From positions 1 through 64,000 of the forward strand of contig NZ_JAHLYT010000006.1 of the NCBI RefSeq assembly GCF_025128095.1: a stretch of 64,000 nucleotides of DNA. The letters are read 5' to 3'. Positions 13,201 through 22,246 of this stretch are shown piece after piece (the first letter of the stretch is position 1; each line of letters begins with the position of its first letter). The notes beneath the pieces are model-generated. The model worked only from the letters and a program-made list of their open reading frames with translations. It ran no database searches and had not been told where the DNA came from. This DNA comes from Synechococcus sp. CS-1328 (GTDB lineage Bacteria; Cyanobacteriota; Cyanobacteriia; PCC-6307; Cyanobiaceae). The position numbers and the translations under genes are program-made.

Positions 13201-16200
13201 CCAATGCGTTTCTTGTGAATGGTCCCGGTGCCACCCCTCCGGGCACCGGCAATCCGCTCAATACCACTTCTGCAGACGAGAACCGCGTCGCCCAGCAGGT
13301 CACGATCGCGACCCGTCCGCCCCTCTCCGCTCTGCCCGATGCCAACGGCACCGGCACGAACAACGCCCTGCTGTTCGGTACCAGCTCCGGGGAGAACGTG
13401 ACCATCCTGCCCTCTGCCATCACGTCGGTCACCAGCACCGGAACCGATGTGCTGCTGCAGGCCACGAACGACATCTTCCTGCGCTCCAATTCGCCGATCA
13501 CGGCATCCGGTGGAGCTGCCGGGGCTCTCACCCTCCAGGCGGGGCGAAACATCACCCTCAATTCCAGCATCACCACCAGCAATGGCGATCTCTCCTTGCT
13601 TGCCAACGACGCTGCCGTGAACAGCGATCCAGCCAACCTCGCCAAGCGCGATCCAGGGCCGGGATCCATTCTTCAGCTCAGCGGCACCAGCATCAATGCT
13701 GGCAGCGGCACCGTCACGATGCGGGTTGGGGCCACGGCACCCGGGGCCGAGGCCGGCACCATCAGCCTCGCCCAGGTGTCTGCGGGAAGCATCGATCTTG
13801 CGGGACCCACGATCGGTCTTTCCGGTGCCAGCCTCACCTCCCGGGGAGGATCGATCCGGCTGGAAGCGGATGTGCTCTCCCTTGCCTCCAGCCGCATCGA
13901 CGCCTCCGCATTTAGCGGCGATGGAGGCCATATCCAACTCGATGGCACATCGATGGTGATCGGGGGCAGTGTGCTCACCGCCTCCAGTACCGATGCCGCC
14001 GGTCGGGGGGGGCGGATCGATGTGGGATTGAATTCGGAATCGCGTCTTCCTGATCTCTCCATCACCACTTCAAATCTGTTGGCCCAGGGCGGCCTTGACG
14101 GCGGCTTGATCGGATTGGATGGCCACACGATCACCATCTCAGGCGGTGAGATCAACACCTCTGCCACGGGAACCGATCCTGCGGCCACAGGGGGGCGAAT
14201 CCGGATTGGCCTGTATGACGATGGTGCCTCAATCACGGGCTACCTGCCGAACGTTGTGACACTGAACGATGCCACCTTGATCGCGGATCCTCCGGCAATC
14301 GGTGGCCTGCTCACCGTGAATGGAACCACGATCAATGTGAACCAATCGTTGTTCAACATCACCGGGACGAGTGGGGGCACGTTGTTGATCGGTTCCCCCT
14401 CCACCAATACGCTCGCTTTCGGTTCCGGAACGACGCAGTTGCTGGGTGGCACTGGCGCCAGTTACACCCTTCAGGGCACCACGATCTTCGGCTTCGGAAA
14501 TGTACGCGGTCCTTCCGGGGCCACGATCCAGACCATTGGCCAGCTCGGCCCTGCCCCCACGCCGACGCCGACGCCGATTCCCACGCCTGTGCCGTTGCCC
14601 ACGCCGACCCCCCTACCCACGCCCACTCCAGCGCCGGCACCCACTCCATCTCCTGGCCCTGCGCCCACACCCACTCCGATCCCGACACCCACTCCGATCC
14701 CCACGCCCACGCCGAGTCCAACACCAATCCCCAGCCCAACGCCGTCGTCCACGTCCCTGCTGGAGCAGGTGTTGATTGTTCAGTCGCTGATCAATCAGCC
14801 GCCAAGCACGGATCAGGAGGTGAACCCGTCTCTGGATGCGTCAGCGCCGTTGCCACTGGGAGCGGAGTTGGATGTCTCTGTGGAACAACCCATGCGCATC
14901 AGCCTGGAGACTAGCTCCTTTCTGTTCAGCGAGGAGCTGGCCCAGGCGCCGGGCTTGCTGAGTAATGCCTTGGTGGCTGAGTCGATCCTGGATGGCAGTC
15001 CGGATGCTGGAGACACGGGCAGCGATGTTCTGAATCAGGACCTTTTGTCGGCCTTGTCTTTTGCCCTTGAGTTTGAGCTGGATACGCTTGCTGATCTCCC
15101 GGCGCTTGCTCTGTTCGATCAGGAGGGACTGGCCCAAGCGGATCTGGCGTCTGATGATTTCAGTCGCTCCTTACTGGAGACGCGTGAGTTGGGATCCTCC
15201 AATGATTTCGCGAATGCCTTTCTGTTTGTCAACGAGATCGCCCAGCTCCCCGGCAGAATTTCGGACGTCTTCCTGAACCAGTCGATCCTGGATGGCCAGC
15301 TGGATGGCCAGCTGGATGCCACCGTCACGGCCACCGCCGGTGATACAGCACAGCAGAGCCTGTTTTCTGACCTTCCTTTCGCCACCGTGTTCGAGGTGGA
15401 CGTTCAGACTGAGCTGCCGTCGATCGAACTGCAGGATGATGACCTGCTGGCCCGGGCGGATCTGGCGACGGATGATTTCAGCCGCTCGTTGTTGGAGGCC
15501 CAGAAGCTCCGCTCCGCAGATGTGGTCATCTCCATGCTCAATCTGCTCGATGGACTGGGATCTCCCCTGCAGCTGTCGGTGCTGCCGATGACCACGGCCC
15601 AGGCGATCCAATCCTTTCAGCAGGGTGAACAGCGCGCCTTCGATGACACGGCCGAGAAGCTTTCCCTGACGGGCGAACGCCGTGTCACCCCGCTCACCAC
15701 GGAAGAGGTGCAAAGCGTGCTTCAGCAGGTACAGCGTGCCTCCAACTATGCGCCTTACAAGTTGGGAACCCTGCGGATGAGCTTCAGCCGAACCGCTGGT
15801 GCTGCTGGGGATGGAGATTTCATTGGAGACGGCTTCCTCGACATCACGCTGGTGCCGGCGGAGGGCACGGTGGTGGGTCGCCGCGTCACGGTGAATGCGG
15901 CTCAGTTCGGCGAGCAGCTGCGCCAGCTGTACGGACAACTGGCCAAGCAGGATTCGATGGATCTGGCCAATCCCCAGGCGCCGGCGCGACAGCTCTACGA
16001 CGTGCTGATCCGGCCGATGGAGCAGGAGATCGAATCCCTTGGGCTCACGACGCTGCTGCTGTCGGCGGATGCGGGCTTGCAGGCGGTGCCGTTCGCGGCA
16101 CTGCACGATGGCAAGCAGTACTTATCGGAACGCATCGGCATCGCCCTGACCCCGTCGATCGGGTTGATGCCGCTGGATGTGCCACCGGCGGGGGAGAAGA

Positions 16201-16874
16201 GTCAGCTGCGCACAGGTGCGTCGCACTTCCAGTCACTGGCGCCCCTGCCGCTGGTGCCTCAGGAGCTGGATCAATTGGCGTTGGCGATCCCAGGGCGCGC
16301 TTTCCTCAATGCGGCCTTCACACCCCAGCTGTTGCTGGAGAAGGCTGGTGATCCCGCCTTCCAGCAGGTGCACGTGGCCACCCATGCGGAGTTTCTGCCG
16401 GGCGGACCGGCCAAGGCACAGTTGTTCTCCGGCACGGGGCCGATGAGCCTGGCGGAGTTCTCCAGCCTGCGCCAGCGGCGCGAGGGCCTGCCGCTGGACC
16501 TGTTCACCCTCAGTGCCTGCCGTACGGCCCTTGGCGATAAGGACAGTGAACTGGGCTTTGCCGGCCTGGCCCTGCAGGCGGGATCCCGCAGTGCGATCGG
16601 CACGCTGTGGTACGTGGACGACGTGGCCACTTCCGCCTTCTTTGTGCAGTTCTATCGCTACCTCGATGCGGGCCTGCCGAAGGCGGAGGCGCTGCAGGCG
16701 ACCCGCAAGGCCTTTGCCAGCGGTGCGGTGCGGCGGCAGGGGGATGGGGTGATCGGTGCCGATGGACAGGTGCTGCTCAGCGGCCTCACCGGGGCGCAAC
16801 AGCGGCGCGTGGAGAATGGACTGATGCATCCTTACTTCTGGGGTGGGATGCAGTTGCTCGGTACTCCCTGGTAA
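4254..16874 (+). CDS. Giant two-partner-secretion-like exoprotein with 28-unit repeat array and C-terminal CHAT domain
   Basis: A 4206-residue protein. I chose ATG 4254; an in-frame TTG at 4245 is the alternative, and neither has a clear Shine-Dalgarno. Layout: long signal peptide ending near SPAAA (about residue 62); a haemagglutination-type secretion domain ([10 protein letters not shown], then [13 protein letters not shown], about 63-300); beta-helix sequence interrupted by an acidic Pro/Ala/Glu insertion (about 341-463); an array of about 28 NSLVGSxxGD...WDNGxxxDAGAVTW repeats (about 903-2989); more beta-helix; a Pro/Thr linker (about 3432-3501); and a CHAT domain from about 3912 with dyad His4044 (VATHAEF) and Cys4089 (LSACRTA). 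The family reading is a cell-surface or released cysteine peptidase exported by an Omp85-type TpsB partner; no TpsB gene is visible here. The substrate is unknown. The SIMPL gene starts 6 bp downstream and is probably cotranscribed. Confidence 0.85.
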   Translation: MGSRGRLALNRPWAIPALGVRTGWAVWGWNGQTSVLGPLTWGLGLAGLSLTSMLLGVSPAAAEVKGAAGVRSLGTVVNGVKDGSCNAGLCGVSGGTGAGSNLFHRFGSFDTRGGITGVRIESGGYSNVMVGVINSLGSFIDKPVSLSTKGNLFWLSPGGITISGSGGFQNVQHLNLSTATGLRIGSGLFDVLATTPAQAALLSGEPLRGRGGLVTDPATLAEMGLLSNGDISISAGLLTVDQGLLLDAQGGNLLLQAAGLQVPGGSVELAGRSVDLTDSRVDVSSTTGLGGSIAMSGETVSLSRSVLDASGASGGGSITVEAVRQVTLQDSDLLARGGGGSVVEEEVPAVEPGDTTVSGAEEPTTTAPDAEDEVSGPPLDPPAEASGEDPVATAEVPPSEPSATEPVPEAEAGSAETASIPSSDAAEPLPVSVSPEPEAVVQPAPMPERRVSGALAAGEPADGGSIRIIAEVVQISGGTIDASGTDGSGRVTQVDGLTGSWSLETVAPRDLAPEVPVALQEPQVGSTTLDPLLSEASPSGPELEGSLGPIAPPPPLDAAVAITQPTTALVEPSPAPPRGHGGAVTIEATSVLQGGAITTAGASGGSVSITAQDLVSGAPILTTGIAGTGGSITLAADRSFLQTTGSLLDASGLEGGGSIRVQAGTDLLASGTLRAVGEGATAEGGLIEVSSGERVSLLGASLDASGGGGGGTIHVGGGFQGAPLEGGGANASAVRVNGYTSLKANARSSGDGGTVVVWSEQATDFYGWAEARGGSLGGDGGLIEVSGRDSLVFGGMADASAPVGTAGSLLLDPKNIIIDASGVGGFSYSIQNILAPTGDAQVNLIETFLGNSRILVNDLNASFGGASGAAYFFDGTSNALLATLFGTAAFGEDDTILGSGLASSKLFLFTPEADVGGVIDAGALSWVDLNPVGATSPTVRFSDGTSTAVIGTGVSIVGGSTGDFNGYSLSGAYAGYDFDQGNSIYNYLLLTPSWDQGAVADAGAVTWIQGSTGLLSGGATGAAIGTSHSLVGSSSGDFTAVYLRDLSSTNDYNRLVLTSLWDNGAVTDAGALTWINASTGLLADGTTGGAIAANHSLLNTGSAIYNTTDPSTGLIDNSNQWYTARDDFSQSSGSLLVYSGGWDSGSVVDAGALTWMNGRTGGMVDGSSGGEISSLNSLVGSQSGDLRWPDAQASDDAEAFYNYGYLYSGQGTVPGDAGPVPVSTVLIGHSYWDNGSAIDAGFALWLNLDASTGVGRLADGRPAAGVIGAANALVGSSSYDSIGDYWETQGLFYRYSSPLASERFLLTNHRWDNANLADTTSGVVAVDAGAVTWLNPLNGTLADGSQAFGAISSRTSLVGTSTNDLIGWSLQQVPVQQSYGTTPNVLITATGWDRGTVQDAGALVWIRGSDGSLAQDAAATTPPPLAFGNVSPATALVGSSAGDGVGSGLNFLYAPYDIDLGAYPTPNLLLATPAWDNGAAVDAGAVTWISMDTGRLSSGATALGDLGSVNSLVGSTAGDQIGSRVEAGYAYQYYAPQNALIVAPGWDAGPSIVDAGSVTWISGDTGKLATGADSFGPIFSLTSLVGSSSGDQVGAEIAQLTSFYSYDGRVAVALRTPGWDASPTAQDAGAVTWLDVRNGALADGSPAVGVISGRNSLVGRSTGDAVGADVATQGLSDGSTGLALLSGSWDNPETGAVNAGAFTWLNGGSGQLADGATPALGAISSQNSLVGTSTGDEVAALNYTTSPGMLLRMPFWNNTALGATDAGAVAWVNLSNGLLADGSTAIGDVSSANALVGSSTGDNVGIQAFLWYGNALLGSPTWDDPTSLVRDVGALTWINVPSGLRSDGGALIGQLDSSNSLVGSTAGDKVGTFLSTSTSTAGAVTEDTLVQTPQSSSYWLLGTPDFDAGGVADAGAVTFLDLSGGRLAGSQLIEGLLSSVNSLLGASTGERFGVLEVVGTETQQQVYFANGGLLLHSPGFDAGAAADAGALAWMRYTDGQLADGSFGGTLGTTTALLGTTAGDTTDFGVTNLSGNSLAFFPQWHDTSGAAVGALAWISGSSGVLANGSGGAAIGDVSLRGAALNDFSGYSTSLLGGNALLFTPGWDNGAAQPDAGAVTWINMANGQLATAPGAPPLTSGVLGSAVSLVGSQSGDLADVSLQGVGFNSALLLTPSWDRGAVVDVGAATWIQAATGQLAGAQGPAVGAIGPELSLVGTSSGDFASASIRSTGSNQLLFTPLWDDGSHPDVGAVTWMNAATGLFSDGSTAGSIGTARSLVGSSSGDFADALPLAAGTNALVFTPGWDQGSVADAGAITWISSETGLLSTGATGGAIGSSLSLLGTTSGDLLDLDLRSLAAGPVLISSPRWSDGTRVDAGAITWMDASSGLLADGSTGAVIGTANSLLGTGYKPGDNTDLRYAINEFSYPTSDGTGHSLLIYSQYWNPDYSSVASTDSGNGALTWMDARTGLLLDRSSGGAIGSSNSLVGSVAADFQPERDSYFDSYSYFYGYYNANGLPYTPSRIYGEFNLIRSGSKVLVRNTFLDQGSLVDAGGLTWINMETGRLGDALTSATGVIGSSNSLVGNAADQAYGSRFLGLAPQFVDTQQLSGWAHGSDPIPELNRIAVLSASSGPVGSADAGAVTWANVQSGQLANGAPILGTVGSANSLVGTTSGDQVGVLYSRFPGAASSWNLVLETPNWDNGAASDAGAVTWLQGNTGQLASGQAAVGPISSANSLVGSTTNDRIGETRRLLGQVQYDSYGAYGSSVAYISSTWDSGTAADAGAVVWINGANGQLANGAVAVGPVSSQNALVGLASGDRVGAAAEDVGYYYSPSGVNLLLLSGDWDNGSLVDAGAVTWINGGTGQLMDGTAAIGAVSSTFSLVGSQAGDRIGGDYLSFGSISSSGAGPASSSYGRNILLISPDWDNGAFADAGAVTWISGSTGLMVDDTGTGVVSSTNSLIGNSSGDRIGSSVVKLSTDGSSDPNAFLVNGPGATPPGTGNPLNTTSADENRVAQQVTIATRPPLSALPDANGTGTNNALLFGTSSGENVTILPSAITSVTSTGTDVLLQATNDIFLRSNSPITASGGAAGALTLQAGRNITLNSSITTSNGDLSLLANDAAVNSDPANLAKRDPGPGSILQLSGTSINAGSGTVTMRVGATAPGAEAGTISLAQVSAGSIDLAGPTIGLSGASLTSRGGSIRLEADVLSLASSRIDASAFSGDGGHIQLDGTSMVIGGSVLTASSTDAAGRGGRIDVGLNSESRLPDLSITTSNLLAQGGLDGGLIGLDGHTITISGGEINTSATGTDPAATGGRIRIGLYDDGASITGYLPNVVTLNDATLIADPPAIGGLLTVNGTTINVNQSLFNITGTSGGTLLIGSPSTNTLAFGSGTTQLLGGTGASYTLQGTTIFGFGNVRGPSGATIQTIGQLGPAPTPTPTPIPTPVPLPTPTPLPTPTPAPAPTPSPGPAPTPTPIPTPTPIPTPTPSPTPIPSPTPSSTSLLEQVLIVQSLINQPPSTDQEVNPSLDASAPLPLGAELDVSVEQPMRISLETSSFLFSEELAQAPGLLSNALVAESILDGSPDAGDTGSDVLNQDLLSALSFALEFELDTLADLPALALFDQEGLAQADLASDDFSRSLLETRELGSSNDFANAFLFVNEIAQLPGRISDVFLNQSILDGQLDGQLDATVTATAGDTAQQSLFSDLPFATVFEVDVQTELPSIELQDDDLLARADLATDDFSRSLLEAQKLRSADVVISMLNLLDGLGSPLQLSVLPMTTAQAIQSFQQGEQRAFDDTAEKLSLTGERRVTPLTTEEVQSVLQQVQRASNYAPYKLGTLRMSFSRTAGAAGDGDFIGDGFLDITLVPAEGTVVGRRVTVNAAQFGEQLRQLYGQLAKQDSMDLANPQAPARQLYDVLIRPMEQEIESLGLTTLLLSADAGLQAVPFAALHDGKQYLSERIGIALTPSIGLMPLDVPPAGEKSQLRTGASHFQSLAPLPLVPQELDQLALAIPGRAFLNAAFTPQLLLEKAGDPAFQQVHVATHAEFLPGGPAKAQLFSGTGPMSLAEFSSLRQRREGLPLDLFTLSACRTALGDKDSELGFAGLALQAGSRSAIGTLWYVDDVATSAFFVQFYRYLDAGLPKAEALQATRKAFASGAVRRQGDGVIGADGQVLLSGLTGAQQRRVENGLMHPYFWGGMQLLGTPW
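6961..13220 (+). repeat. Coding tandem array of about 28 divergent repeats (DAGAVTW type)
   Basis: Within the giant CHAT gene I count about 28 successive units averaging about 74 residues. The fixed core is about 45 residues: NxLLxTPxWDNGxxxDAG, then AVTWINxxTGxLxDGS, then GxIxSxNSLVGSxxGD, followed by a variable spacer of about 10-40 residues. The repeat resembles one known from haemagglutinin-like bacterial exoproteins, which I recall as Pfam DUF5649. Units differ in both sequence and spacer, so the array is old rather than freshly amplified. The Asp/Asn/Gly content suggests a calcium-stabilised beta structure, which is an inference. Confidence 0.85.
14548..14755 (+). repeat. Pro/Thr-rich low-complexity linker repeat (coding)
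   Basis: A run of [13 protein letters not shown] units encoded by imperfect 6-bp repeats joins the beta-helix stalk to the CHAT-bearing C-terminal part of the giant protein. Similar linkers lie in the upstream paralogue (about 1455-1570) and in the decayed gene (about 43940-44110). It is probably an extended flexible spacer. Confidence 0.8.
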
Positions 16875-16880
16875 TCGCTG

Positions 16881-17606
16881 ATGACACGCCTTCTGCAGGT
16901 CCGGCGGTTCTGGGGGTTGGCCCTGCTGCTGTCATCTCCGCTGCTGGGCCTGCTCACCGTGGTGAAGCCGGCTGGCGCCCAGGTTCAGGTGCTGTGCGAC
17001 GGCACCTTGCTGGAGGCGCAGGGCAGCGCTGAACGCAAACGCACCACCCAGCGGCTGGGCATCTCCCTGGGGCTTGAGGCGGAGGCGGCCTCGGCCGATG
17101 TCGCCCTGGAGGATCTACAGCGCCGGCTGGCGGCCGTGCGCACCGCCCTTCAGGATCTGGGTGTGAAGGACTTCAGGGTCAGTTCTCCATCGACCTGGCA
17201 GCGTTCGGCAGAACCGAAGCGGCCTGCAGGGTTCACCGCACAGCTTCAGGTGAGCGGCGACCTGGCACCGGAGCGTCTGCAGCGTCTGGTGCGGGAGGTG
17301 GGTGCCCTGCCGGGGGTTCGTTTATCTCCGGTTCGGCCTCAGGCGGATCCCGTCGGCGACGCAGGGGTGCGCCGCGAGCTCCTGCGGCTCGCGTATCAGG
17401 ACGCCTTGCGGCAGGGCCGAGAGCTGGCCGAGGCGATCGGGCTCTCCCAGCTCCGCCCCTTGCAGGTGACGGTGGATGGCGGATACAGGCCGATGCCGAT
17501 GCTGGCCAAGGCCGCCGATGCGGCCGCTCCCCCACCCTTTGATCCGGCCGAACTGCCCAGTCCGATCGACAGGTTGCAGCTGCAGGCCCAGTTCTGCGCG
17601 CGCTGA
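16881..17606 (+). CDS. SIMPL-domain (DUF541) exported protein
   Basis: 241 residues with a Sec-type signal peptide (hydrophobic about 10-28, cleavage probably after PAGA near 33), then a mature domain starting VQVLCDGTLLEAQG. Features of the SIMPL/DUF541 family are an early beta-strand, helical AEAASADVALEDLQRRL, a central LGVKDFRVSS element and a later helix-rich part (AYQDALRQGRELAEAIGLS). SIMPL proteins are periplasmic or outer-membrane-associated and mostly of unknown function. Two cysteines near the ends of the mature chain could pair. It starts 6 bp after the giant CHAT gene, which suggests one transcript and possibly a folding or export accessory role (inference). Confidence 0.75.
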   Translation: MTRLLQVRRFWGLALLLSSPLLGLLTVVKPAGAQVQVLCDGTLLEAQGSAERKRTTQRLGISLGLEAEAASADVALEDLQRRLAAVRTALQDLGVKDFRVSSPSTWQRSAEPKRPAGFTAQLQVSGDLAPERLQRLVREVGALPGVRLSPVRPQADPVGDAGVRRELLRLAYQDALRQGRELAEAIGLSQLRPLQVTVDGGYRPMPMLAKAADAAAPPPFDPAELPSPIDRLQLQAQFCAR

Positions 17607-17623
17607 GCTGATCGCTGCTGGGC

Positions 17624-19126
17624 CTAGCCGCCTCGCAGCACCCCGAACAGCTGCCGCATCCGCTGCAGCACGCTCACTTCGGTGGGCAGGGAGCTCTGCT
17701 GCATCAGTTGATCGAGACCAGCCTGTCTGTCCTGCACCATCCGGGCGATGCGCTCCAGCAGCACGGGATCCTGCTCCAGCAGGGGTTGCAGATCCTGCCG
17801 CTCCACCTCCAGTAGCAGGGTTTCGCTGACCGTGCGCACCGAGGCGCTGCGGGGTGCGTCGGTGAACAGGGTCATCTCCCCGAACACATCGCCAGGTCCG
17901 AGGCTGGCCACCCGGTGGCTGCTGGAACCCCCATCCGACTTGAGCACCTCCACGGATCCAAAGACGATCTGAAACAAGGTGTCGCCTCGATTGCCTTCGC
18001 GCACCACCGTTTCCCCGGGTCCAAAGCGCAGGCAGCGGCTTTCGCGGGCCAGGTGCTCGCGCTGGCTCACATCCAGACTGCTGAACAGGTTGTGTTCGCT
18101 CAGCAGCGCCGCGCGCGCGGCCGGATCCAGCGGCTCGATCGGCGGGGTGCCCCGGTCCGGACGCTTGGGCCGCAGTTCACGCACCGGGTAGGGAACGCTG
18201 TGTCCGGCGCGTTGCAGCGCATACCAGATCTGGGCCAGCAGATCGCTGCGCACGTCGTAGCGGCTGCCATCGGTGGCATCGAGATGCCACACCATCAGGT
18301 CGTACATGATGGCGCTGTCGCCGTACTCCGCCACCCAGATCCGCGGGGCAGGATCGGCCAGCACCCGAGGGTGCTTCTGCAGCACGGCCAGCATGAGTTG
18401 CTGCGCCTGGGCCGGCGGCAGGCCGTAATCCAGCCCCAGGCTGAAGCGGTTGCCCACCGGATCCCGCTCCTTGTAGCGGCGCAGGACCGCCTGGGACACG
18501 GTGTCGTTCGGCACGACCACCCGAGCCCGATCCAGACCCATCAGGTGGGTGTTCATCAGGGTCAGTCCCACCACCGTGCCTTTCGCCTCGCCCAGGTCGA
18601 TCCAGTCGCCTTCGCGGAAGGGCGGATCCAGCTGCAGGGTGATGCCGGCGAACAGGTCCTTGAGGGTTTCCTGCGCCGCCAGGCCCACCACGGCGGTGAG
18701 CACGGCTGAGGTGGTGATCAGGCCCACCAGGTTGACCCCGGCGTAGTCACGCAGCACCAGCACCGTGGCGGCCGCCGCCGTGAGCAGTAACAGCAGATCC
18801 CGCAGGATCTTCGGGACGGGAGGCCACCAGCCCAGGGCGGGCGGGACCTGCAGACAGCCCCAGAGCATCAGGCGGATCAGGGCATAGAGAGCCGCGAGCA
18901 CAGCGGCTGTCTGCAGCCAGCGTGTCAGATCGATCCCCAGCGGATTGCTCCCCGCCAGGGCAGCCGGCAGGAGGATGGCAACGGCCTGGATCCCCAGGGC
19001 AACCAGTGGGAAGGCCAGGGGCAGGGGGGGCAGGCGTGGCCGCCGCCGCACCAGCGCAGCCAAGGCGAGCAGAGCGATCGCCAGCCCGATCGTGAGCACC
19101 AAGCGATCGAGGGCCGGCATGGCCAT
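17624..19126 (-). CDS. MscS-type mechanosensitive channel with C-terminal cyclic-nucleotide-binding domain
   Basis: 500 residues. About four transmembrane helices fill the first 150, the last being the glycine/alanine-rich pore helix (LTAVVGLAAQETLKDLFAG). The MscS beta domain follows (GDWIDLGEAKGTVVGL, VVPNDTVSQAVLRRY) to about 300, then a cyclic-nucleotide-binding domain at about 345-470. Its phosphate-binding cassette looks intact: FGEMTLFTDAPRSASV carries the Gly-Glu pair and the Arg that contacts the cyclic phosphate. Such fusions are known as bacterial cyclic-nucleotide-gated channels; they sit in the inner membrane and pass ions on ligand binding or osmotic downshift. The gene converges with the SIMPL gene (17 bp apart). 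Three predicted nucleotide cyclases nearby are plausible ligand sources. Confidence 0.9.
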   Translation of the reverse strand: MAMPALDRLVLTIGLAIALLALAALVRRRPRLPPLPLAFPLVALGIQAVAILLPAALAGSNPLGIDLTRWLQTAAVLAALYALIRLMLWGCLQVPPALGWWPPVPKILRDLLLLLTAAAATVLVLRDYAGVNLVGLITTSAVLTAVVGLAAQETLKDLFAGITLQLDPPFREGDWIDLGEAKGTVVGLTLMNTHLMGLDRARVVVPNDTVSQAVLRRYKERDPVGNRFSLGLDYGLPPAQAQQLMLAVLQKHPRVLADPAPRIWVAEYGDSAIMYDLMVWHLDATDGSRYDVRSDLLAQIWYALQRAGHSVPYPVRELRPKRPDRGTPPIEPLDPAARAALLSEHNLFSSLDVSQREHLARESRCLRFGPGETVVREGNRGDTLFQIVFGSVEVLKSDGGSSSHRVASLGPGDVFGEMTLFTDAPRSASVRTVSETLLLEVERQDLQPLLEQDPVLLERIARMVQDRQAGLDQLMQQSSLPTEVSVLQRMRQLFGVLRGG

Positions 19127-19155
19127 CCGCTCAAACCGCGAGCATTCTGGTGGGA

Positions 19156-19539
19156 ATGTTCCCCCTGTGCCGTGCGGTCGTGAATGATCCCGCCGTGACC
19201 TTCAACCTGTTTGTGATGCTCTCCCTGGGGCACTTTGTGGGGGATTTCGCGCTGCAGAGCGATCGCATGGCGGTCGAGAAGTGCCCCGGCTGCGAGGTGG
19301 TGCTCTCCTGGCGGTGGTGGCTCACGGCCCACGCCGCCATCCATGGCTTTCTGGTGGCCTGGATCACCGGCGTGCCACTGCTGGGTCTGGCGGAATGGGG
19401 AATCCACACGTTCATCGACCTGGGCAAATGCCGCGGCCTGTACCGGCTCAGTACTGATCAGTTTCTCCACATCCTCTGCAAAGCCCTGTGGGCCGGATTG
19501 GCCACAATCCCGCTGGTTGCGGCAGGCTGGAGGGGATGA
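19156..19539 (+). CDS. Small DUF3307-like membrane protein
   Basis: 127 residues from ATG 19156; GTG 19150 or GTG 19195 (giving MTFNLFVML) are also possible. The sequence LSLGHFVGDFALQSDRMAVEK near the N-terminus, then LTAHAAIHGF and WGIHTFIDLGK, matches the DUF3307 pattern of short integral membrane proteins with conserved His/Asp in the helices (GHFxxDFxLQ, HxxxH). About three helices are predicted. No function is established for the family. It is divergent from the MscS-CNBD gene with a very short gap, so the promoters must overlap. Confidence 0.65.
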   Translation: MFPLCRAVVNDPAVTFNLFVMLSLGHFVGDFALQSDRMAVEKCPGCEVVLSWRWWLTAHAAIHGFLVAWITGVPLLGLAEWGIHTFIDLGKCRGLYRLSTDQFLHILCKALWAGLATIPLVAAGWRG

Positions 19540-19555
19540 GAGAGGCTGCGGGTCC

Positions 19556-20251
19556 ATGGCAGGTCACCCTGAACGAAATTCATCCACCTCCAGGCCCTTG
19601 ATCCGGCCACTGCAGGCGCTCGTGCCTGGTCTGCTGTTACTGCTGGCCGCCAGCCTGTTGCCGGAAGTGCTGGCCCAGTCCACCCTGCGCTCCACGTTCC
19701 CCGGACGACGGGTCGGAGGGGGGACCCGCGGCGAGTGCAGTGCCCGGCTGGTGGCCAACCTGGTGCCCTCCACCAGTGTGTTCGCGCCGGGCTCGTCCCT
19801 CCAGATCGGTCTTCTGGAAGGACCGACCGCCAACCCGCGGCCCTTGCGCCTCTCCTTCCGCCCGCTCAACAGCAGCGGCAGCGCCGATGCCGCCCGCTCC
19901 TCGGGTTCCCAACGGCTGCTGCCGGCATCTCCTGCGGGCGTCACCCTGCTCGCTCTGCCGGCCCTGAAGGTGCCCACCGTCTGGGAATCGGCCTACCAGT
20001 GCGAGGAGGGCAGTGCCGCCCCAGCCGATGATCCGCTGGCCTTTGTTCAGTCGGAATCTCCGCCTGCGGTGAGCCTGCTGGTGGCTGACAACGACAGCAC
20101 GCCGGAGGACAAGCCACTGCAGAGTGCTCTTCAGCAACTGCGCAAGTCCTGTGGCTCCACCGTGCCGCGGGCCCAGGTGGCCAAGGCCTTCGGCCTGGCG
20201 GATGTGGTCACTGGGGAGTGGCCGGCGCAGCTGCCGGTGCGCTGTCTCTGA
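19556..20251 (+). CDS. DUF928-like exported protein
   Basis: 231 residues from ATG 19556, just 17 bp after the previous stop. A signal-anchor or signal peptide (LVPGLLLLLAASLLPEVLAQ) precedes FPGRRVGGGTRGECS, which resembles the GGGTRG...C start of the cyanobacterial DUF928 family, followed by ARLVANLVPSTSVFAPGSS. Cysteines at GECS, YQCEE, KSCGS and the C-terminal VRCL could form two disulfides. DUF928 genes often lie beside CHASE2, FecR and CHAT genes in cyanobacteria, as here. The function is unknown. The 3' end overlaps the convergent cyclase gene by 44 bp. The family call rests on a short motif. Confidence 0.55.
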   Translation: MAGHPERNSSTSRPLIRPLQALVPGLLLLLAASLLPEVLAQSTLRSTFPGRRVGGGTRGECSARLVANLVPSTSVFAPGSSLQIGLLEGPTANPRPLRLSFRPLNSSGSADAARSSGSQRLLPASPAGVTLLALPALKVPTVWESAYQCEEGSAAPADDPLAFVQSESPPAVSLLVADNDSTPEDKPLQSALQQLRKSCGSTVPRAQVAKAFGLADVVTGEWPAQLPVRCL

Positions 20252-22106
20252 GCGCTGCTCCGCGCAGCTCCCAGATGTCGAGCGGCTCCTGCCGGCCCTT
20301 CACCTGCAGCTCGCCCCAGTGCTCCCACTCCAGGGCCCAGTCTTCAGGCAGCAGCGCCCGGGTCGCCGACGACACCAGCACCCGGCAGATGTTGTCCTGG
20401 CGGGTTTTGTCGATGCTCTCCAGCCGGGAGGCGCAATTCACGGTGTCGCCGATCACGGCATATTCCAGGCGTTCGCTGCTGCCCATCGAGCCGGCCAGCA
20501 CCTCGCCGGAGTGGATGCCGATGCGCAGATGCATCGCCGGGGCCCCTTCGCGGGCCAGCTCCTGGTTGAGGGTGTCCAGGCCGTTCTGGATGTCCAGGGC
20601 GGTTTCGATTGCGGCGCGGGCATCGGCCGTGGGGCTCTCGCTCACCGGTGCTCCGAACACGGCCAGGAAGCCGTCGCCGGTGAACTTGTTGACCATGCCG
20701 CCGCGCTCGGTGATCGCCGGTACGCAGTAGGCCATGCCCCGGTTCAGCCAGCTGAGCAGCTCGGCTGGCTGGAGTTGCTCGGACACGCTGGTGAAGTTGC
20801 GGGTATCGGAGAACAGGATCGTGACCGGCAGCTGGCGGCCCTCGAAGCGCCCGTCGCTCAGCAGCTCCTCCCGTTGCTCCCAGAGCTGCTTGGCCACCGC
20901 CGGGGAGGTGGTCTGGCCCAGCAGCCGCTGGATCTGCTGGCGTTGCTGCTGGCTGGCCGCGCCGCGGCGCAACCAGCCGGCACCGGCCATCAGGGAGAGG
21001 CCGGCCAGGGGAGTGATGGCACCGATCCAGATGTGCTGAATCGACAGCAATGCCACCAGCCCCCCGGCCAGTCCCAGCCCCACCAGCGCCACCGCCACCA
21101 CACTGCGCCGCAGGCTCCTGAAGGCCTCGCCGAGGGCGATCCCCAGCACCACGGCCAGCAGTTCCAGGGCCAGGTCAAGCTGGCCCGAGGAGGTCCAGAC
21201 ATGGAGGCGCAGATCACCGTTCTGCCGATCCAGCAGGGCCGCCACCCGCAGGGCATGGATCTCCACGCCCGGCATCAGCAGCTGCTTGGCACCACTTGTG
21301 AAGCGGGTGTGGGGGATCTCGAACAGATCCCGCAGGGATGGTGCCGTGCTGCCGATCAGCACGATGTGGCCCTGGATCTGCGTCGCCGGCACCTTGCCCG
21401 CCAGCAGGGCCTGCAGATTCCAGGTGGGGAAACTGCCCGGTCGGCGGAACGGCAGCATCTGCTGGTATCCCGCTGCATCGAGCCCGTGGTAGCCGCCGGA
21501 TTCGGTTTCCAGCCAGGGGCCAGCAGCGGAACCCTGATCCAGATTGCTCCGCAGGGTCTTGCTGCCGCTGGCCACCTCCACCAGCCGCAGCGGCAGGGAC
21601 ACGGTGGCTTCGTCCTGTCCGGCCACGTGCACCAGATCGCGGCGCATCACCCCATCGGCATCCACCACCAGATCGTTGAAGCTCAGCCGTTCGGGGGGTG
21701 CTCCAGGGATCGGCTCGATGCCCTCGGCCACGTTGAAGATCGTGACCAGGCGGGGCTCGCTCTTCACCAGCTGCCGCAGGCAGTCCTGGTTCGGCCCCAT
21801 GCCTTTGTCGCGGTATAGATCCAGGCCGATCGCCACCGCACCCTCCTGCCCCAGCTGCTCGATGGCCCGGCAGAGCAGGCCATCCTCGATCGGCCAGCCG
21901 TAGGTCTGGATGTCGGACTCATCCAGGCCGATCAAGGTGATCGGCAGTTCCTTGCCGGCCGGGGCCGGGCGTTGGCTGGTGAACAGGTCGTAGAGGAGCA
22001 GGTCGAGGGATTCGGCGATCCGGCTGCGCTGCAGACCCACAAGCAACACGGCGGCAACGCCGTAGGGGGCCATGCCCTTGAGCAGGGCAACGCTCCAACG
22101 ACCCAT
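20208..22106 (-). CDS. CHASE2-domain class III nucleotide cyclase (first of three)
   Basis: 632 residues. One N-terminal helix is followed by an extracytoplasmic CHASE2 sensor (DESDIQTYGWPIEDGLL ... HIVLIGSTAPSLRD, about 30-290), three hydrophobic helices (about 305-380) and a cyclase domain (about 415-600). Metal aspartates are Asp434 (FSDTRNFT) and Asp478 (NKFTGDGF), Lys474 is the adenine-selecting lysine, and Asn557 and Arg561 are the transition-state residues. The second purine-selecting position is Ala550 (EYAVIGDTVN), where class IIIb enzymes have Thr. It should therefore be active, making cAMP most likely, but base selectivity is less certain than for the two sister cyclases. CHASE2 is a presumed envelope-stimulus sensor. 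The gene is divergent from the HD-GYP gene and convergent with the DUF928-like gene. Confidence 0.88.
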   Translation of the reverse strand: MGRWSVALLKGMAPYGVAAVLLVGLQRSRIAESLDLLLYDLFTSQRPAPAGKELPITLIGLDESDIQTYGWPIEDGLLCRAIEQLGQEGAVAIGLDLYRDKGMGPNQDCLRQLVKSEPRLVTIFNVAEGIEPIPGAPPERLSFNDLVVDADGVMRRDLVHVAGQDEATVSLPLRLVEVASGSKTLRSNLDQGSAAGPWLETESGGYHGLDAAGYQQMLPFRRPGSFPTWNLQALLAGKVPATQIQGHIVLIGSTAPSLRDLFEIPHTRFTSGAKQLLMPGVEIHALRVAALLDRQNGDLRLHVWTSSGQLDLALELLAVVLGIALGEAFRSLRRSVVAVALVGLGLAGGLVALLSIQHIWIGAITPLAGLSLMAGAGWLRRGAASQQQRQQIQRLLGQTTSPAVAKQLWEQREELLSDGRFEGRQLPVTILFSDTRNFTSVSEQLQPAELLSWLNRGMAYCVPAITERGGMVNKFTGDGFLAVFGAPVSESPTADARAAIETALDIQNGLDTLNQELAREGAPAMHLRIGIHSGEVLAGSMGSSERLEYAVIGDTVNCASRLESIDKTRQDNICRVLVSSATRALLPEDWALEWEHWGELQVKGRQEPLDIWELRGAALRDSAPAAAPATPQ

Positions 22107-22246
22107 GCAGCTGATCTCCGCGGAAGGATGCGCTGATTCTGGCGGCTGTCTGGGGAGGCGCTGCGGTGGGGAGGGCCTGGCAGGCGTGCCCGATTCGGGA
22201 AATCTCCATACAGTGGGAGACGGCGGAACGATCCCTGCAGCTCCTG

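Noticed and set aside
6961-13220. Repeat array as CRISPR or satellite DNA
   Set aside because: The units are protein-level repeats of about 74 residues with divergent DNA and variable spacers, all in one open frame.
14548-14755. Short direct repeats as a CRISPR-like or origin iteron element
   Set aside because: They encode a Pro/Thr linker in frame and similar linkers recur in homologous proteins.
20252-21818. Long + strand open frame opposite the first CHASE2-cyclase
   Set aside because: It is a high-GC shadow of the cyclase gene with Gln/His/Arg-rich meaningless translation; the reverse strand encodes all cyclase motifs.
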